Source: Agrobacterium larrymoorei (GTDB lineage: Bacteria; Pseudomonadota; Alphaproteobacteria; Rhizobiales; Rhizobiaceae). From it: a stretch of 64,000 bases of DNA. The notes below the pieces were generated by a model that did not search any database, was not told the origin of the DNA, and saw nothing but the letters and a program-made list of their open reading frames with translations. Within the stretch, counting starts at the first letter, position 1, and each line of letters begins with the position of its first letter. The stretch spans positions 186,001-250,000 of the forward strand of contig NZ_JAAMFB010000019.1 of assembly GCF_013322225.1 (NCBI RefSeq), in the 5' to 3' direction. The translations under genes were made by a program, and so were the position numbers. Below are positions 1 through 7,843 of this stretch, piece by piece.

Positions 1-230
1 ACTGGCAGAAGTGGCGCGAGATTGCGCAGACTTTCCCGATCGCGGTGATCGACCGGCCGGGCGCGACACTCGCCTACCTCTCATCCACCATGGCGCATGC
101 CTTCAGCCATGCCCGTGTGGATGAGGACGACGCCGGTGTGCTTTGGAAGAAGAACGCGCCCGCCTGGGTCTTCATTCACGGGCCGCGCTCAACCCTTAGC
201 TCGACTGCCCTTCGCAATGGTGGCAAGTAG
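1..230 (+). CDS. nadD: Nicotinate-nucleotide adenylyltransferase, C-terminal end (partial)
   Basis: Only the last 76 codons are present; the reading frame is already open at base 3. NadD transfers AMP from ATP to nicotinate mononucleotide in NAD synthesis, in the cytoplasm. The tail carries FIHGPRSTLSSTALRN, the rhizobial form of the conserved ISSTxIR motif near the NadD C terminus that helps bind the adenylate. It is followed by rsfS and rlmH on the same strand, the usual neighbours of nadD in alphaproteobacteria, which supports the call. About 150 bases separate it from rsfS. The catalytic N-terminal part lies outside the window, so nothing can be said about its start or integrity. Confidence 0.85.
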   Translation, partial: WQKWREIAQTFPIAVIDRPGATLAYLSSTMAHAFSHARVDEDDAGVLWKKNAPAWVFIHGPRSTLSSTALRNGGK

Positions 231-383
231 TTGGTGCCGAACGGTCAAGAAACGAACCCTTGTATGGTGCGTATAGTCATCCGCCCACATCTTGAAAATT
301 TAAGACATTGATGCCACCTTTATTGTGTGTCGTTGACGAATCGACACCCAGTATCTGTTTTGTCATTTCGGAAAGGAAAACCT

Positions 384-794
384 CTGACAACAGTACACAC
401 CAAGGGAAGAGCTTTCAGCGCTGTCCCGAAGGGCCAGGAGAGCGGCGTCGATGCCGCCCGCCGTGCTCTTGAAACCGTTCTCGCGAGTGTCGAGGACTCT
501 AAGGCAGAAGATATCGTTTCCTTGAACATAGCCGGGAAGTCGGCGCTGGCAGACTACATGGTAGTCGTGTCCGGGCGATCGAGCAGGCATGTCACGGCGA
601 TCTGCGAACATCTCATTACCGATATGAAGGATGAGGGTTTCGGCGGTCCTCGTGTTGAAGGCCTTGAGGCTGGAGACTGGGTGCTCATCGACGCAGGCGA
701 TGTCATTATCCACGTGTTTCGTCCAGAAATCCGCGAGTTCTACAACATCGAAAAGATGTGGGCTCCTGACGTTGAGGAAGAAACGCTGCATTGA
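384..794 (+). CDS. rsfS: Ribosomal silencing factor RsfS
   Basis: RsfS (Iojap/DUF143 family) binds ribosomal protein uL14 and keeps the 30S and 50S subunits apart when nutrients run low. The core runs from about AARRALETVLASVEDSKAED to DVIIHVFRPEIREFYNIE, with the conserved LADYMVVVSGRSSRHV and GDWVLIDAGDVIIHVF stretches and the terminal W of the MWAPD segment. The start is not obvious. A GTG at 327 is in frame but has no ribosome site, whereas CTG at 384 lies 7 bases after GGAAAGG (370-376), so I place the start there, giving 136 residues. No ATG is available before the conserved core. It lies between nadD and rlmH, as in relatives. Identity is secure; the start is an inference. Confidence 0.88.
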   Translation: MTTVHTKGRAFSAVPKGQESGVDAARRALETVLASVEDSKAEDIVSLNIAGKSALADYMVVVSGRSSRHVTAICEHLITDMKDEGFGGPRVEGLEAGDWVLIDAGDVIIHVFRPEIREFYNIEKMWAPDVEEETLH

Positions 795-805
795 TGCGGG
801 GTTCA

Positions 806-826
806 GGCCGGGTGAAAAATCCGGCC
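806..826 (+). terminator. Hairpin just after rsfS
   Basis: GGCCGG (806-811) and CCGGCC (821-826) form a short perfect stem around an A-rich 9-base loop, 12 bases after the rsfS stop. No run of T follows, so it may be an mRNA stabiliser or a weak Rho-independent terminator. rlmH starts 70 bases further on. Confidence 0.35.
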
Positions 827-895
827 GCATAGGAATCCGTCTCCGGCTCTGTTATGAGCGCAACCGGATAAGGTTGCGGACAGGCGGATTTGTGA

Positions 896-1378
896 ATGCG
901 GATTTCGATTTTTGCGGTGGGACGACTTAAATCCGGCCCTGAGAAAGAGCTTGCGTCTCGCTATCTCGATCGTTTTGCAAAGGCCGGTCCGGCCATCGGG
1001 CTGGAATTCGCCAAGATGATCGAGATACAGGAAAGTCGTGCGTCCAACGCCGATACCCGCAAGCGCGAAGAGGCTGCCATGCTGGAGAAGCATCTGGCAG
1101 ATGGTGCTACACTGATTCTTCTCGATGAGCGCGGCAAGGCGCTCGATAGCCCTGCCTTCGCTGACCTCTTCGGCAACATGCGGGATAATGGCAAGCGCGA
1201 CGTGGTAATCGCAATCGGCGGCGCGGATGGTCTTGATCCCGCGCTTTATGAAAAAGCGACCGCCACCCTCTGCCTTGGCAAACTGACGTGGCCGCACCAA
1301 CTCGTGCGTATCCTGATCGCCGAGCAGCTATATCGCGCTGTGACCATTCTCTCCGGCCATCCATATCACCGGGTTTAG
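896..1378 (+). CDS. rlmH: 23S rRNA (pseudouridine1915-N3)-methyltransferase RlmH
   Basis: RlmH (YbeA, SPOUT superfamily) methylates N3 of pseudouridine 1915 in helix 69 of 23S rRNA, on the assembled 70S ribosome. The 160-residue length is normal for the family. The trefoil-knot SAM site is seen as ILLDERGKALDSPAFAD, VIAIGGADGL and LGKLTWPHQLVRILIAEQLYRA, and the protein ends with the family signature GHPYHR followed by V. The ATG at 896 gives the typical MRISIFAVGRLKSGPE start; the upstream AGGCGG is a weak ribosome site. It belongs to the nadD-rsfS-rlmH run. Confidence 0.95.
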   Translation: MRISIFAVGRLKSGPEKELASRYLDRFAKAGPAIGLEFAKMIEIQESRASNADTRKREEAAMLEKHLADGATLILLDERGKALDSPAFADLFGNMRDNGKRDVVIAIGGADGLDPALYEKATATLCLGKLTWPHQLVRILIAEQLYRAVTILSGHPYHRV

Positions 1379-1501
1379 TCGAGCGCCCGCCCCGTTTTTG
1401 TCGCAAACACAGTCTTGTGTTGCTCGACATCGAGTCTCTATTGGCGCGAAGCGGCGAAGCAGCGTATGGTCGCCAATCTTTTCAGGTTTGAAGAACATCT
1501 C

Positions 1502-2911
1502 ATGAAACAAGCGTGCGGCACATTACGGCATGCGCTCCTTGCGGGCGTGGCCCTCGTCGTGTGTTTTGGCGCGGTCTCCTTCCAACTGGCCATGGCGCAG
1601 GAGGACGCGCCGCCGCCTGCCTCTGCGGGTGTGGAACAGCCTTCGGCACCCGATGAGTTGCAGGAACTCGAAAAGCGCCGCGACCAAAACCGGCAGGATT
1701 TGCAGGAGCTCGTCGACAGCATCGGTCTTTCTGAGGACAAGGCACGCCAGATGGAAGAGAGCGTCGCCGCTCTCAGTCAGGATACGGCGCGCATCAAGGA
1801 CGAGCTGATCGCTTCTGCCCAGCGCCGCAAGGATCTGGAGGCAAAGATCAGTGACGGTGAGGATCGTCTTGCCAAGCTCAGCGTCCGTGATGATGAGGTC
1901 AAGGCGTCGCTGCGCGAACGACGGGGCGTATTGGCAGAAGTGTTGGCCGCCTTGCAGCGTATGGGCCGTAATCCGCCGCCAGCCCTGCTGGTATCACCGG
2001 AAGATGCGCTTGCTTCCGTGCGAAGCGCCATTCTGCTCGGTGCCGTCGTTCCCGGCATTCGTGCCGAGACGGACAAGCTGGTCGCTGCTCTCAAAGAATT
2101 GACCGATTTGCGTCAAGCCATTGCTGGTGAGCGTGAACAGTTGACCGGCATGATGACGGCAAGCCTCGAAGAGGAAAAGCGGCTCGATCTGCTGCGGGCG
2201 GAAAACGAAAAGAAAAGCAATCAGACGACGGCGGAGCTGGAGGCAGAACGCAAGCGATCTGAAGAGCTTGCGAGCCAGGCGACAAGCTTGGAAGGCCTCG
2301 TATCCTCGCTTGAAAACGAGATTTCCTCGGTGCGTGACGCCAAGGAAAAAGCACGTCTTGAAGAGGAGCGGATTGCCCGTCTTCCCGATGCCGAAAGGGA
2401 CAAGTTGCAGGCCCAGACCGAGGCAGGAATGCCCGATAAAAACCGCATTGCGCCCGCATATCCATTTTCGAGTCTGAAGGGCAAATTAGCCATGCCGGTC
2501 TCTGGAGAAGTGCTGCGACGCTATGGCGATCCCGATGGAACCGGGCATACCTCCAGAGGTATCGTGGTTGCAAGCGGACCAGAAGCGCTGGTGACTGCGC
2601 CTGCCGACGGTTTTGTCGTTTTTGCAGGAGAGTTTCGCAGTTATGGCCGTATGATTATTCTCAATGCGGGTGACGGATATCATCTCGTACTGACAGGAAT
2701 GGACAATGTGAGAACGAGACAGGGTATGTTTGTTTTCTCGGGAGAACCCATTGCCTCCATGGGCGCAAAAAGAGTGGCGAGTGCAGCTGCTTTGGCGCTG
2801 GAAACTGACAGGCCAACACTCTACATTGAATTTAGAAAAGACGGAGTGCCGGTTGATTCCCAACCGTGGTGGACCGCAAAAAATACCGGAAGGGCGCGCA
2901 ATGATTCGTAA
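1502..2911 (+). CDS. envC: EnvC-like murein hydrolase activator (coiled coil plus degenerate LytM/M23 domain)
   Basis: This is a 469-residue secreted protein. A signal peptide of about 36 residues (MKQACGTLRHALLAG, cleavage near AMA/QE) is followed by long Glu/Arg/Lys-rich coiled coils (about 50-300) and a C-terminal M23-fold domain (about 330-469). The domain has lost the zinc ligands. The region that should hold HxxxD reads RGIVVAS, and the usual HxH strand reads LYIEF, as in E. coli EnvC. Family knowledge indicates that such proteins activate periplasmic amidases at the septum rather than cut peptidoglycan. I chose the ATG at 1502 over the upstream starts because it directly precedes the signal peptide. 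The gene overlaps ctpA by 11 bases, so the two are translationally linked. Confidence 0.85.
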   Translation: MKQACGTLRHALLAGVALVVCFGAVSFQLAMAQEDAPPPASAGVEQPSAPDELQELEKRRDQNRQDLQELVDSIGLSEDKARQMEESVAALSQDTARIKDELIASAQRRKDLEAKISDGEDRLAKLSVRDDEVKASLRERRGVLAEVLAALQRMGRNPPPALLVSPEDALASVRSAILLGAVVPGIRAETDKLVAALKELTDLRQAIAGEREQLTGMMTASLEEEKRLDLLRAENEKKSNQTTAELEAERKRSEELASQATSLEGLVSSLENEISSVRDAKEKARLEEERIARLPDAERDKLQAQTEAGMPDKNRIAPAYPFSSLKGKLAMPVSGEVLRRYGDPDGTGHTSRGIVVASGPEALVTAPADGFVVFAGEFRSYGRMIILNAGDGYHLVLTGMDNVRTRQGMFVFSGEPIASMGAKRVASAAALALETDRPTLYIEFRKDGVPVDSQPWWTAKNTGRARNDS

Positions 2912-4229
2912 GGCTTCACTTCTTCTCATCGGCGGACTCATGGGCGCCACAGCGATGAGCGTTGTCTACTCGGCTGTTATCCCGGCGCAGGCCGCCGGTC
3001 CTTCGACCTACAAGGAACTGTCGGTTTTTGGTGACGTCTTCGAACGTGTTCGCGCGCAGTACGTGACGCCGCCGGATGACAAGAAGCTTGTCGAAAACGC
3101 CATCAATGGCATGCTGAGCTCGCTCGACCCGCATTCCAGCTTCCTGAATGCCCAGGATGCCAACGACATGCGCTCTCAAACCAAGGGCGAATTCGGCGGT
3201 CTCGGCATCGAAGTGACCATGGAAAACGAACTGGTGAAAGTCATTTCGCCCATGGACGATACACCGGCTGCAAAGGCCGGTATTCTGGCAGGCGACTTCA
3301 TTTCCGAGATCGATGGCCAGCCGGTTCGCGGCCTGAAACTGGAAGAAGCCGTCGAGAAGATGCGCGGCGCAGTTAAAACGCCGATTAAGCTGACCATCAT
3401 TCGCGAAGGGGCCGACAAGCCGCTTGAAATCAGCGTCATGCGCGAAATCATCGCTGTCCGTGCGGTAAAGTCGCGCGTCGAAGGCGGTGACGTCGGTTAT
3501 CTGCGCGTCATATCCTTTACCGAAAAGACATATGACGATCTCGAAAAGGCGATCAAGAAGATCAAGGAAGATGTCCCTGCCGACAAGCTGAAGGGCTATG
3601 TCCTCGACCTTCGCCTCAATCCGGGCGGCTTGCTCGATCAGGCCATCAACGTATCTGACGCTTTCCTTGAGCGGGGCGAAGTCGTTTCCACTCGTGGCCG
3701 TAACCCGGATGAAACCCGCCGCTTCAACGCAACGGCTGGCGATCTGACAGATGGCAAGCCGGTTATCGTGCTCGTTAACGGCGGTTCTGCTTCCGCGTCT
3801 GAAATCGTCGCGGGCGCGTTGCAGGATTTGCGTCGTGCTACCGTTGTCGGCACGCGCTCCTTCGGCAAGGGCTCCGTCCAGACGATCATTCCGCTCGGTG
3901 AGACCGGTGCGCTGCGTCTGACCACCGCGCTCTATTACACGCCATCCGGCAAGTCGATCCAGGGTACGGGCATCACGCCAGATATCAAGGTCGAACAGCC
4001 ACTTCCGGAAGAACTTCAGGGCCGCGTCCGTTCGGAAGGTGAATCCAGCCTTCGTGGTCACATTCAGGGCCAGAGCGAGACGGAAGAAGGTTCGGGCTCT
4101 GCAGCTTACGTTCCTCCGGAAGCGAAGGACGATATCCAGCTGAACTACGCGCTGGATCTCCTGCACGGTACCAAAACCGATGCGTCTTTCCCGCCGAATC
4201 CTGAAAAGGCAGTCGTCAACAAGCAGTAA
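2901..4229 (+). CDS. ctpA: Carboxyl-terminal processing protease, peptidase family S41A
   Basis: A 442-residue periplasmic serine protease of the CtpA/Prc family, which trims C termini of envelope proteins and, in several bacteria, controls cell-wall hydrolases. A signal peptide (IRKASLLLIGGLMGATAMSV) is followed by a PDZ domain with GGLGIEVTMENELVKVISP and GILAGDFISEIDG (about 90-170). The S41 core comes next, with NGGSASASE (Ser near residues 296-298) and the general-base Lys in SFGKGSVQ (about residue 323), the expected spacing of about 25. The ATG at 2901 lies inside the end of the envC-like gene. The pairing suggests a shared role in regulating peptidoglycan hydrolysis (inference). A strong terminator follows at 4236-4259. 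Confidence 0.95.
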   Translation: MIRKASLLLIGGLMGATAMSVVYSAVIPAQAAGPSTYKELSVFGDVFERVRAQYVTPPDDKKLVENAINGMLSSLDPHSSFLNAQDANDMRSQTKGEFGGLGIEVTMENELVKVISPMDDTPAAKAGILAGDFISEIDGQPVRGLKLEEAVEKMRGAVKTPIKLTIIREGADKPLEISVMREIIAVRAVKSRVEGGDVGYLRVISFTEKTYDDLEKAIKKIKEDVPADKLKGYVLDLRLNPGGLLDQAINVSDAFLERGEVVSTRGRNPDETRRFNATAGDLTDGKPVIVLVNGGSASASEIVAGALQDLRRATVVGTRSFGKGSVQTIIPLGETGALRLTTALYYTPSGKSIQGTGITPDIKVEQPLPEELQGRVRSEGESSLRGHIQGQSETEEGSGSAAYVPPEAKDDIQLNYALDLLHGTKTDASFPPNPEKAVVNKQ

Positions 4230-4235
4230 GAATGG

Positions 4236-4259
4236 AAAGCACCGGTCAGCCGGTGCTTT
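4236..4259 (+). terminator. Rho-independent terminator after ctpA
   Basis: AAAGCACCGG and CCGGTGCTTT form a perfect 10-bp stem around TCAG, seven bases after the ctpA stop, and run into TTTATTTCAT. This ends the envC-ctpA transcript before the deacetylase gene. Confidence 0.9.
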
Positions 4260-4295
4260 ATTTCATCTGGCCGCTGTCATATCACGGATAGAACA

Positions 4296-5498
4296 TTGTC
4301 GTCAGACCTGCGTAAACCGCTCATGGGTCGGAAACGTAAACAGAGCGCCGGATTGTTCCGGCGCTTTTCTGCGCTTTCGGTTCTCGCAGTCGTCGGTGCG
4401 GCGGGCATCGGCGGTCTTTCCGTTTATACGGCACTCTCACCCGGTAATCTGGAGAGAAACTCGACCGCGCCTGACGTGGCATTAAGTGGATTACCCGGAT
4501 CTGGAGAACAGGGCACTTCAACTCCCGAAAATGCCGGTAAAAACGATCCTCTCGCTCTGCAAAGCGGGCGCTCTGGCGGGAATGTTCAGAGAAACATCAT
4601 GTCAGACGGAAACGTGGTTTCGGTGTTTTCGCCGAAGGATCGCGCCGCCGATGGTCCCGTATTGATGTCAGGCCAGACTTATGGGCAGGATCCGCGTGTC
4701 GCCATGCGGCCTAACGATGAACTTCTGGAAGACAGCGCTTTTGGCAAGCTTCCGGTTGCCAGCGCCGATGGCCTGCGTCCAATGGAGCAATATGCCCGGC
4801 CTTGGTCCGGCGCGCGTGGCACCCGCATTGCTATCATTGTTGGCGGTCTAGGTCTCAGCCAGACAGGCACGCAGAAGGCACTCCGTGATCTTCCTCCTGA
4901 AGTGACGCTTGGCTTTGCCGCCAGTGGCAATAGCTTGCAACGCTGGATGCAGGAGGGAAGACGCGAGGGGCACGAAATCCTGCTTCAAATTCCTCTCGAA
5001 CCGTTTGGCTATCCTGGCACAAACCCTGGGCCTGATACGCTGCTGGTCTCCGATCCTGCCAAGCTCAATCTTGAGCGCCTGCATCGTTCCATGGCAAAAA
5101 TCACCAACTATACCGGCGTCATGAACTATCTGGGCGCGCGTTTCATGGCGGATGACAAGGCTCTGGAGCCGGTGATGCGCGATATCGGCCAGCGTGGCCT
5201 GCTGTTTCTCGACGACGGGTCGTCATCCCAGTCGAGAACCGCAACAGTCGCCAAAGCCGTTTCCGCCCCGACTGGCTTTGCAGACCTGCAACTGGACGAT
5301 CAGGTCAATGAGACCGCGATCTTGCGAAAACTGGACGATCTGGAGCGGATTGCGCGTCGCAACGGCTCTGCAATAGGCGTCGCTTCTGCTTTCGATGAGA
5401 GTGTTGCGGCAATTTCCAAATGGACGGTAGAAGCGGCGGCGCGGGGAATAGAGATCGTCGGCGTTTCGGCGCTTGTTTCACAGGCGGACGGGCAGTAA
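4296..5498 (+). CDS. Divergent polysaccharide deacetylase family protein (DUF610/YibQ type)
   Basis: A 400-residue protein. An N-terminal membrane anchor or signal segment ([20 protein letters not shown]) is followed by a low-complexity linker and, from about residue 170, the divergent polysaccharide deacetylase fold. Recognisable pieces are [67 protein letters not shown] and [10 protein letters not shown]. Family members sit with envC and ctpA in many proteobacteria and are thought to act in the periplasm on a carbohydrate; the substrate is unknown. The start is TTG at 4296, or ATG at 4323 (MGRKRKQ), which would serve equally well. It lies after a strong terminator, so it probably has its own promoter, and rppH follows closely. 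Confidence 0.85.
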   Translation: MSSDLRKPLMGRKRKQSAGLFRRFSALSVLAVVGAAGIGGLSVYTALSPGNLERNSTAPDVALSGLPGSGEQGTSTPENAGKNDPLALQSGRSGGNVQRNIMSDGNVVSVFSPKDRAADGPVLMSGQTYGQDPRVAMRPNDELLEDSAFGKLPVASADGLRPMEQYARPWSGARGTRIAIIVGGLGLSQTGTQKALRDLPPEVTLGFAASGNSLQRWMQEGRREGHEILLQIPLEPFGYPGTNPGPDTLLVSDPAKLNLERLHRSMAKITNYTGVMNYLGARFMADDKALEPVMRDIGQRGLLFLDDGSSSQSRTATVAKAVSAPTGFADLQLDDQVNETAILRKLDDLERIARRNGSAIGVASAFDESVAAISKWTVEAAARGIEIVGVSALVSQADGQ

Positions 5499-5532
5499 AC
5501 CTCTCTGCAACCTCAACATTCGGATTTTGACG

Positions 5533-6042
5533 ATGACGATCAAAGCAGAAGACCTGCCTTACCGCCCGTGTGCAGGCATCATGGTGCTGAATGCACAGGG
5601 GCTCGTCTGGGCTGGGAGGCGCATTTCTCAAGGCAATTCCGAATTCGACGGTTCTCCGCAGCTGTGGCAAATGCCGCAAGGCGGTATCGATGAGGGCGAA
5701 AAGCCTCTCACTGCCGCCATCCGCGAGCTTTACGAAGAAACCGGTATGAAGACGGTGACGCTTCTTGCGGAAGCGAGCGACTGGATTCATTACGACCTAC
5801 CGCCGCAACTGATCGGCATCGGGCTTCGCGGCAAATATCGCGGGCAGGCCCAGCGCTGGTTCGCCTTCCGCTTCGATGGTGATGAGAGCGAAATCCAGAT
5901 CAATCCGCAACCGGGCAGCCACGAGCCCGAATTTGACGCATGGGGCTGGAAGTCAATGGAAAGCCTGCCTGAGCTGATCGTCCCGTTCAAGCGGGCTGTC
6001 TATGAGCAGGTCGTCGCGGAATTTCGGCATCTCGTAAAATAG
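5533..6042 (+). CDS. rppH: RNA pyrophosphohydrolase RppH (Nudix hydrolase)
   Basis: RppH removes pyrophosphate from triphosphorylated 5' ends of mRNA and so starts 5'-end-dependent decay. The 169-residue protein has an exact Nudix box at residues 50-72: G50, E56, R64-E65-L66, E68-E69 and G71, in the [20 protein letters not shown] region. [10 protein letters not shown] and the RRISQ start are also typical of the alphaproteobacterial InvA/RppH type. The ATG at 5533 begins [15 protein letters not shown], and the longer open frame upstream lacks family similarity. It ends 53 bases from the convergent cytochrome c peroxidase gene. Confidence 0.93.
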   Translation: MTIKAEDLPYRPCAGIMVLNAQGLVWAGRRISQGNSEFDGSPQLWQMPQGGIDEGEKPLTAAIRELYEETGMKTVTLLAEASDWIHYDLPPQLIGIGLRGKYRGQAQRWFAFRFDGDESEIQINPQPGSHEPEFDAWGWKSMESLPELIVPFKRAVYEQVVAEFRHLVK

Positions 6043-6074
6043 GACACGGATTTTCGGAATTTAGAGGTGCGGAC

Positions 6075-6112
6075 GAGAATGCTGGTCTTCAAACTCACTT
6101 GCCAGCATTCTC
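6075..6112. other. Long hairpin spanning the stop codon of the cytochrome c peroxidase gene
   Basis: GAGAATGCTGG (6075-6085) and CCAGCATTCTC (6102-6112) form a perfect 11-bp stem around a 16-base loop. The peroxidase stop codon (6095-6097, minus strand) is inside the loop. It lies between the convergent rppH and peroxidase genes. No T run follows on either strand, so it may block 3' exonucleases rather than terminate by itself. Confidence 0.45.
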
Positions 6113-7345
6113 AGGTGCTACCGAAATAGAATGGACTGTTAACTGCTCCGTTCCTTCACCGATATTTTCGTCCTTCGACAAGAGCGGCTCGTACCTCCGG
6201 TCCGTCAACGTCTTCAGAAAAGCGACGATGGCATCTACGCGCTTGTCATCCAGTGCCGGAGCCGACGTCAATTCCGTCATGGCGATATTCTCAGGGACTT
6301 CCGGTGCATCCCACGCCTTCCCTGTTTCCGGGTTGATTTGACGGCTCGGTTTCTTGCTTTTGTACTTCACATAGAAAAGCACGACCGTCCGCAGATCCTT
6401 GAATACACCGTTATGCATATACGGCCCGGTGACGGCAATGTTGCGCAACGATGGTACCTTGAATTTCCCCCGTTGAGCCGGATCGCCACTCACCGCAGGA
6501 TTTTGCGCCAAGCCGAGATCGACGGCATCCGGTTTCGAGCCATTGACGGTTCGTACATCCCGATTGGCCGGGACGCCTATATTGAAATATTTATGGTTGG
6601 TGAAAACGCCATCGGACAGGCCGTGCGTTCCTTGAATGGTGTGGCAGGTGTTGCAGTTGGTGAACTGGGAGGAAGACATCAGCACGCGCCCAAGCTCTTC
6701 CTGATCCGTAAGCTTTTCCTCGCCGCGCAGGAAGCGATCATATTTCGAATCAAAGGTCGAAAGCGCGTCTGAACGCTCGAAAGCCGCCAGCGCCTTGCCC
6801 ATGGCAGCAAACGCGGTCTCGTCGTTCTGAAAGACATCTGCACCGAATTGCGTACCGAAAGCGCTCGCATAATCCGGATTTTCCTTCAGCCGCTTCACCA
6901 CGCTTGCCTTGTCCGACATCCCCATTTCAGCGGGGTTAAGCGGCGGCCCTCCAGCCTGATCTTCAAGTGTCGAAGCACGACCGTCCCAAAACTGACCGCC
7001 GACATATTCTCCCAGTTCATTCTTCCCGAAGGGAGGGGAAAATTTGGCGTATGCGGTCGTCGGGGCGTTGCGGTCCCCAAGCGAGGTTCCGTCATCGCCT
7101 AGAGAGACGGCGTGACCGATCTTTTCCGACTCGCGGATATCGGTGAAACCATTTGCCTGTGTGTGACATGTGGAGCAGGCCATCGTTCTGTTCATCGAGA
7201 AATTGGTATCGTGGAACAATGCCTCCCCTAGCTTTTCGAGTGTCAGGTAATTCGCACCGCTATGGGCAACACTACCGCCGCGAAAGGCGGACAGAAGCAG
7301 AAGCATAGAGAACGCAGCAAAAGTGAGAAGAAAATACCTGACCAT
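6095..7345 (-). CDS. Di-haem cytochrome c peroxidase (CCP/MauG family)
   Basis: A 416-residue exported protein with two c-type haem sites: CSTCH (residues 57-61) and CNTCH (about residue 225). The signal peptide (VRYFLLTFAAFSMLLLLSA) sends it to the periplasm. ALFHDTNFSMNRTMACSTCH, RNAPTTAYA, FWDGRA, DQAGGPPLNPAEMG and FKVPSLRNIAVTGPYMHNG are family signatures. CCPs reduce hydrogen peroxide with electrons from small cytochromes, while MauG-like members oxidise protein side chains. Sequence alone does not separate the two, and no methylamine dehydrogenase gene is nearby. I start at 7345 (MVRYFLL), just before the signal peptide, rather than at the GTG ten codons upstream. The gene is single and convergent with rppH. 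Confidence 0.88.
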   Translation of the reverse strand: MVRYFLLTFAAFSMLLLLSAFRGGSVAHSGANYLTLEKLGEALFHDTNFSMNRTMACSTCHTQANGFTDIRESEKIGHAVSLGDDGTSLGDRNAPTTAYAKFSPPFGKNELGEYVGGQFWDGRASTLEDQAGGPPLNPAEMGMSDKASVVKRLKENPDYASAFGTQFGADVFQNDETAFAAMGKALAAFERSDALSTFDSKYDRFLRGEEKLTDQEELGRVLMSSSQFTNCNTCHTIQGTHGLSDGVFTNHKYFNIGVPANRDVRTVNGSKPDAVDLGLAQNPAVSGDPAQRGKFKVPSLRNIAVTGPYMHNGVFKDLRTVVLFYVKYKSKKPSRQINPETGKAWDAPEVPENIAMTELTSAPALDDKRVDAIVAFLKTLTDRRYEPLLSKDENIGEGTEQLTVHSISVAPENAGK

Positions 7346-7454
7346 GTCAGAGACGCCGGAAAGTGGAACCGGCACGCTCTATAACATCTTCCTGCAGCAA
7401 AGCACAGAAACTTTCTTGCCGCGCTCCACTTTGCGGCAAGGCGTTTGTTTCGCC

Positions 7455-7832
7455 TCAAATCTCGAAGTAATTTTCGAAGGATTCCGGGAAGCTTTGGCGC
7501 GCTATGCGCTCATCGATGATCAGCATCGCTTCATATGAAAGCGGATCGAAATTCTTCTCAGCAGCCAATACCTCGCGCCCGAACAACAGATTGAGGCGAG
7601 CGGCATCCAGATTGCCTCGCTCAAAAGGCTCCGCGCCGAAATGATGCCAGAGTGCGTGCAGGAAGGCAGCGTCTACCTTATGCTCTGGCGTGCCAGGGCG
7701 GGCTTTGCGGGGCAGTTGCTTTATCGGGGTGACGCCGCGCGGGTTGGCGCGGCGGATGGTGAATTGAATACCCGTGCCCGGCATGCCAGATGGAAAGCCA
7801 CGGTGTTTCGTCATGTCGGGCAGGTTTGCCAT
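7455..7832 (-). CDS. Conserved hypothetical protein, 125 residues
   Basis: I do not recognise this protein. It begins 11 bases after the yghU stop on the same strand, so the two are probably one transcript. It has no signal peptide or membrane segment. The N-terminal part is basic and Gly/Pro-rich (MANLPDMTKHRGFPSGMPG, IRRANPRGVTPIKQLPRKAR). The C-terminal half looks alpha-helical and acidic (VDAAFLHALWHHFGAEPFER, LLFGREVLAAEKNFDPLSYE). No cysteines and no known catalytic motif are visible. The reading frame is clean, and base use resembles the neighbours, so I take it as a real gene, possibly one confined to Rhizobiales (inference). Confidence 0.6.
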   Translation of the reverse strand: MANLPDMTKHRGFPSGMPGTGIQFTIRRANPRGVTPIKQLPRKARPGTPEHKVDAAFLHALWHHFGAEPFERGNLDAARLNLLFGREVLAAEKNFDPLSYEAMLIIDERIARQSFPESFENYFEI

Positions 7833-7843
7833 TCGTCTATCCT

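Noticed and set aside
703-712. TTATCCACG in rsfS as a DnaA box
   Set aside because: A single one-mismatch match inside coding sequence, not clustered with others.
2916-4166. Minus-strand open frame of 416 codons
   Set aside because: It lies wholly inside ctpA on the opposite strand; the ctpA frame holds PDZ and S41 motifs, and the antisense product matches nothing I know.
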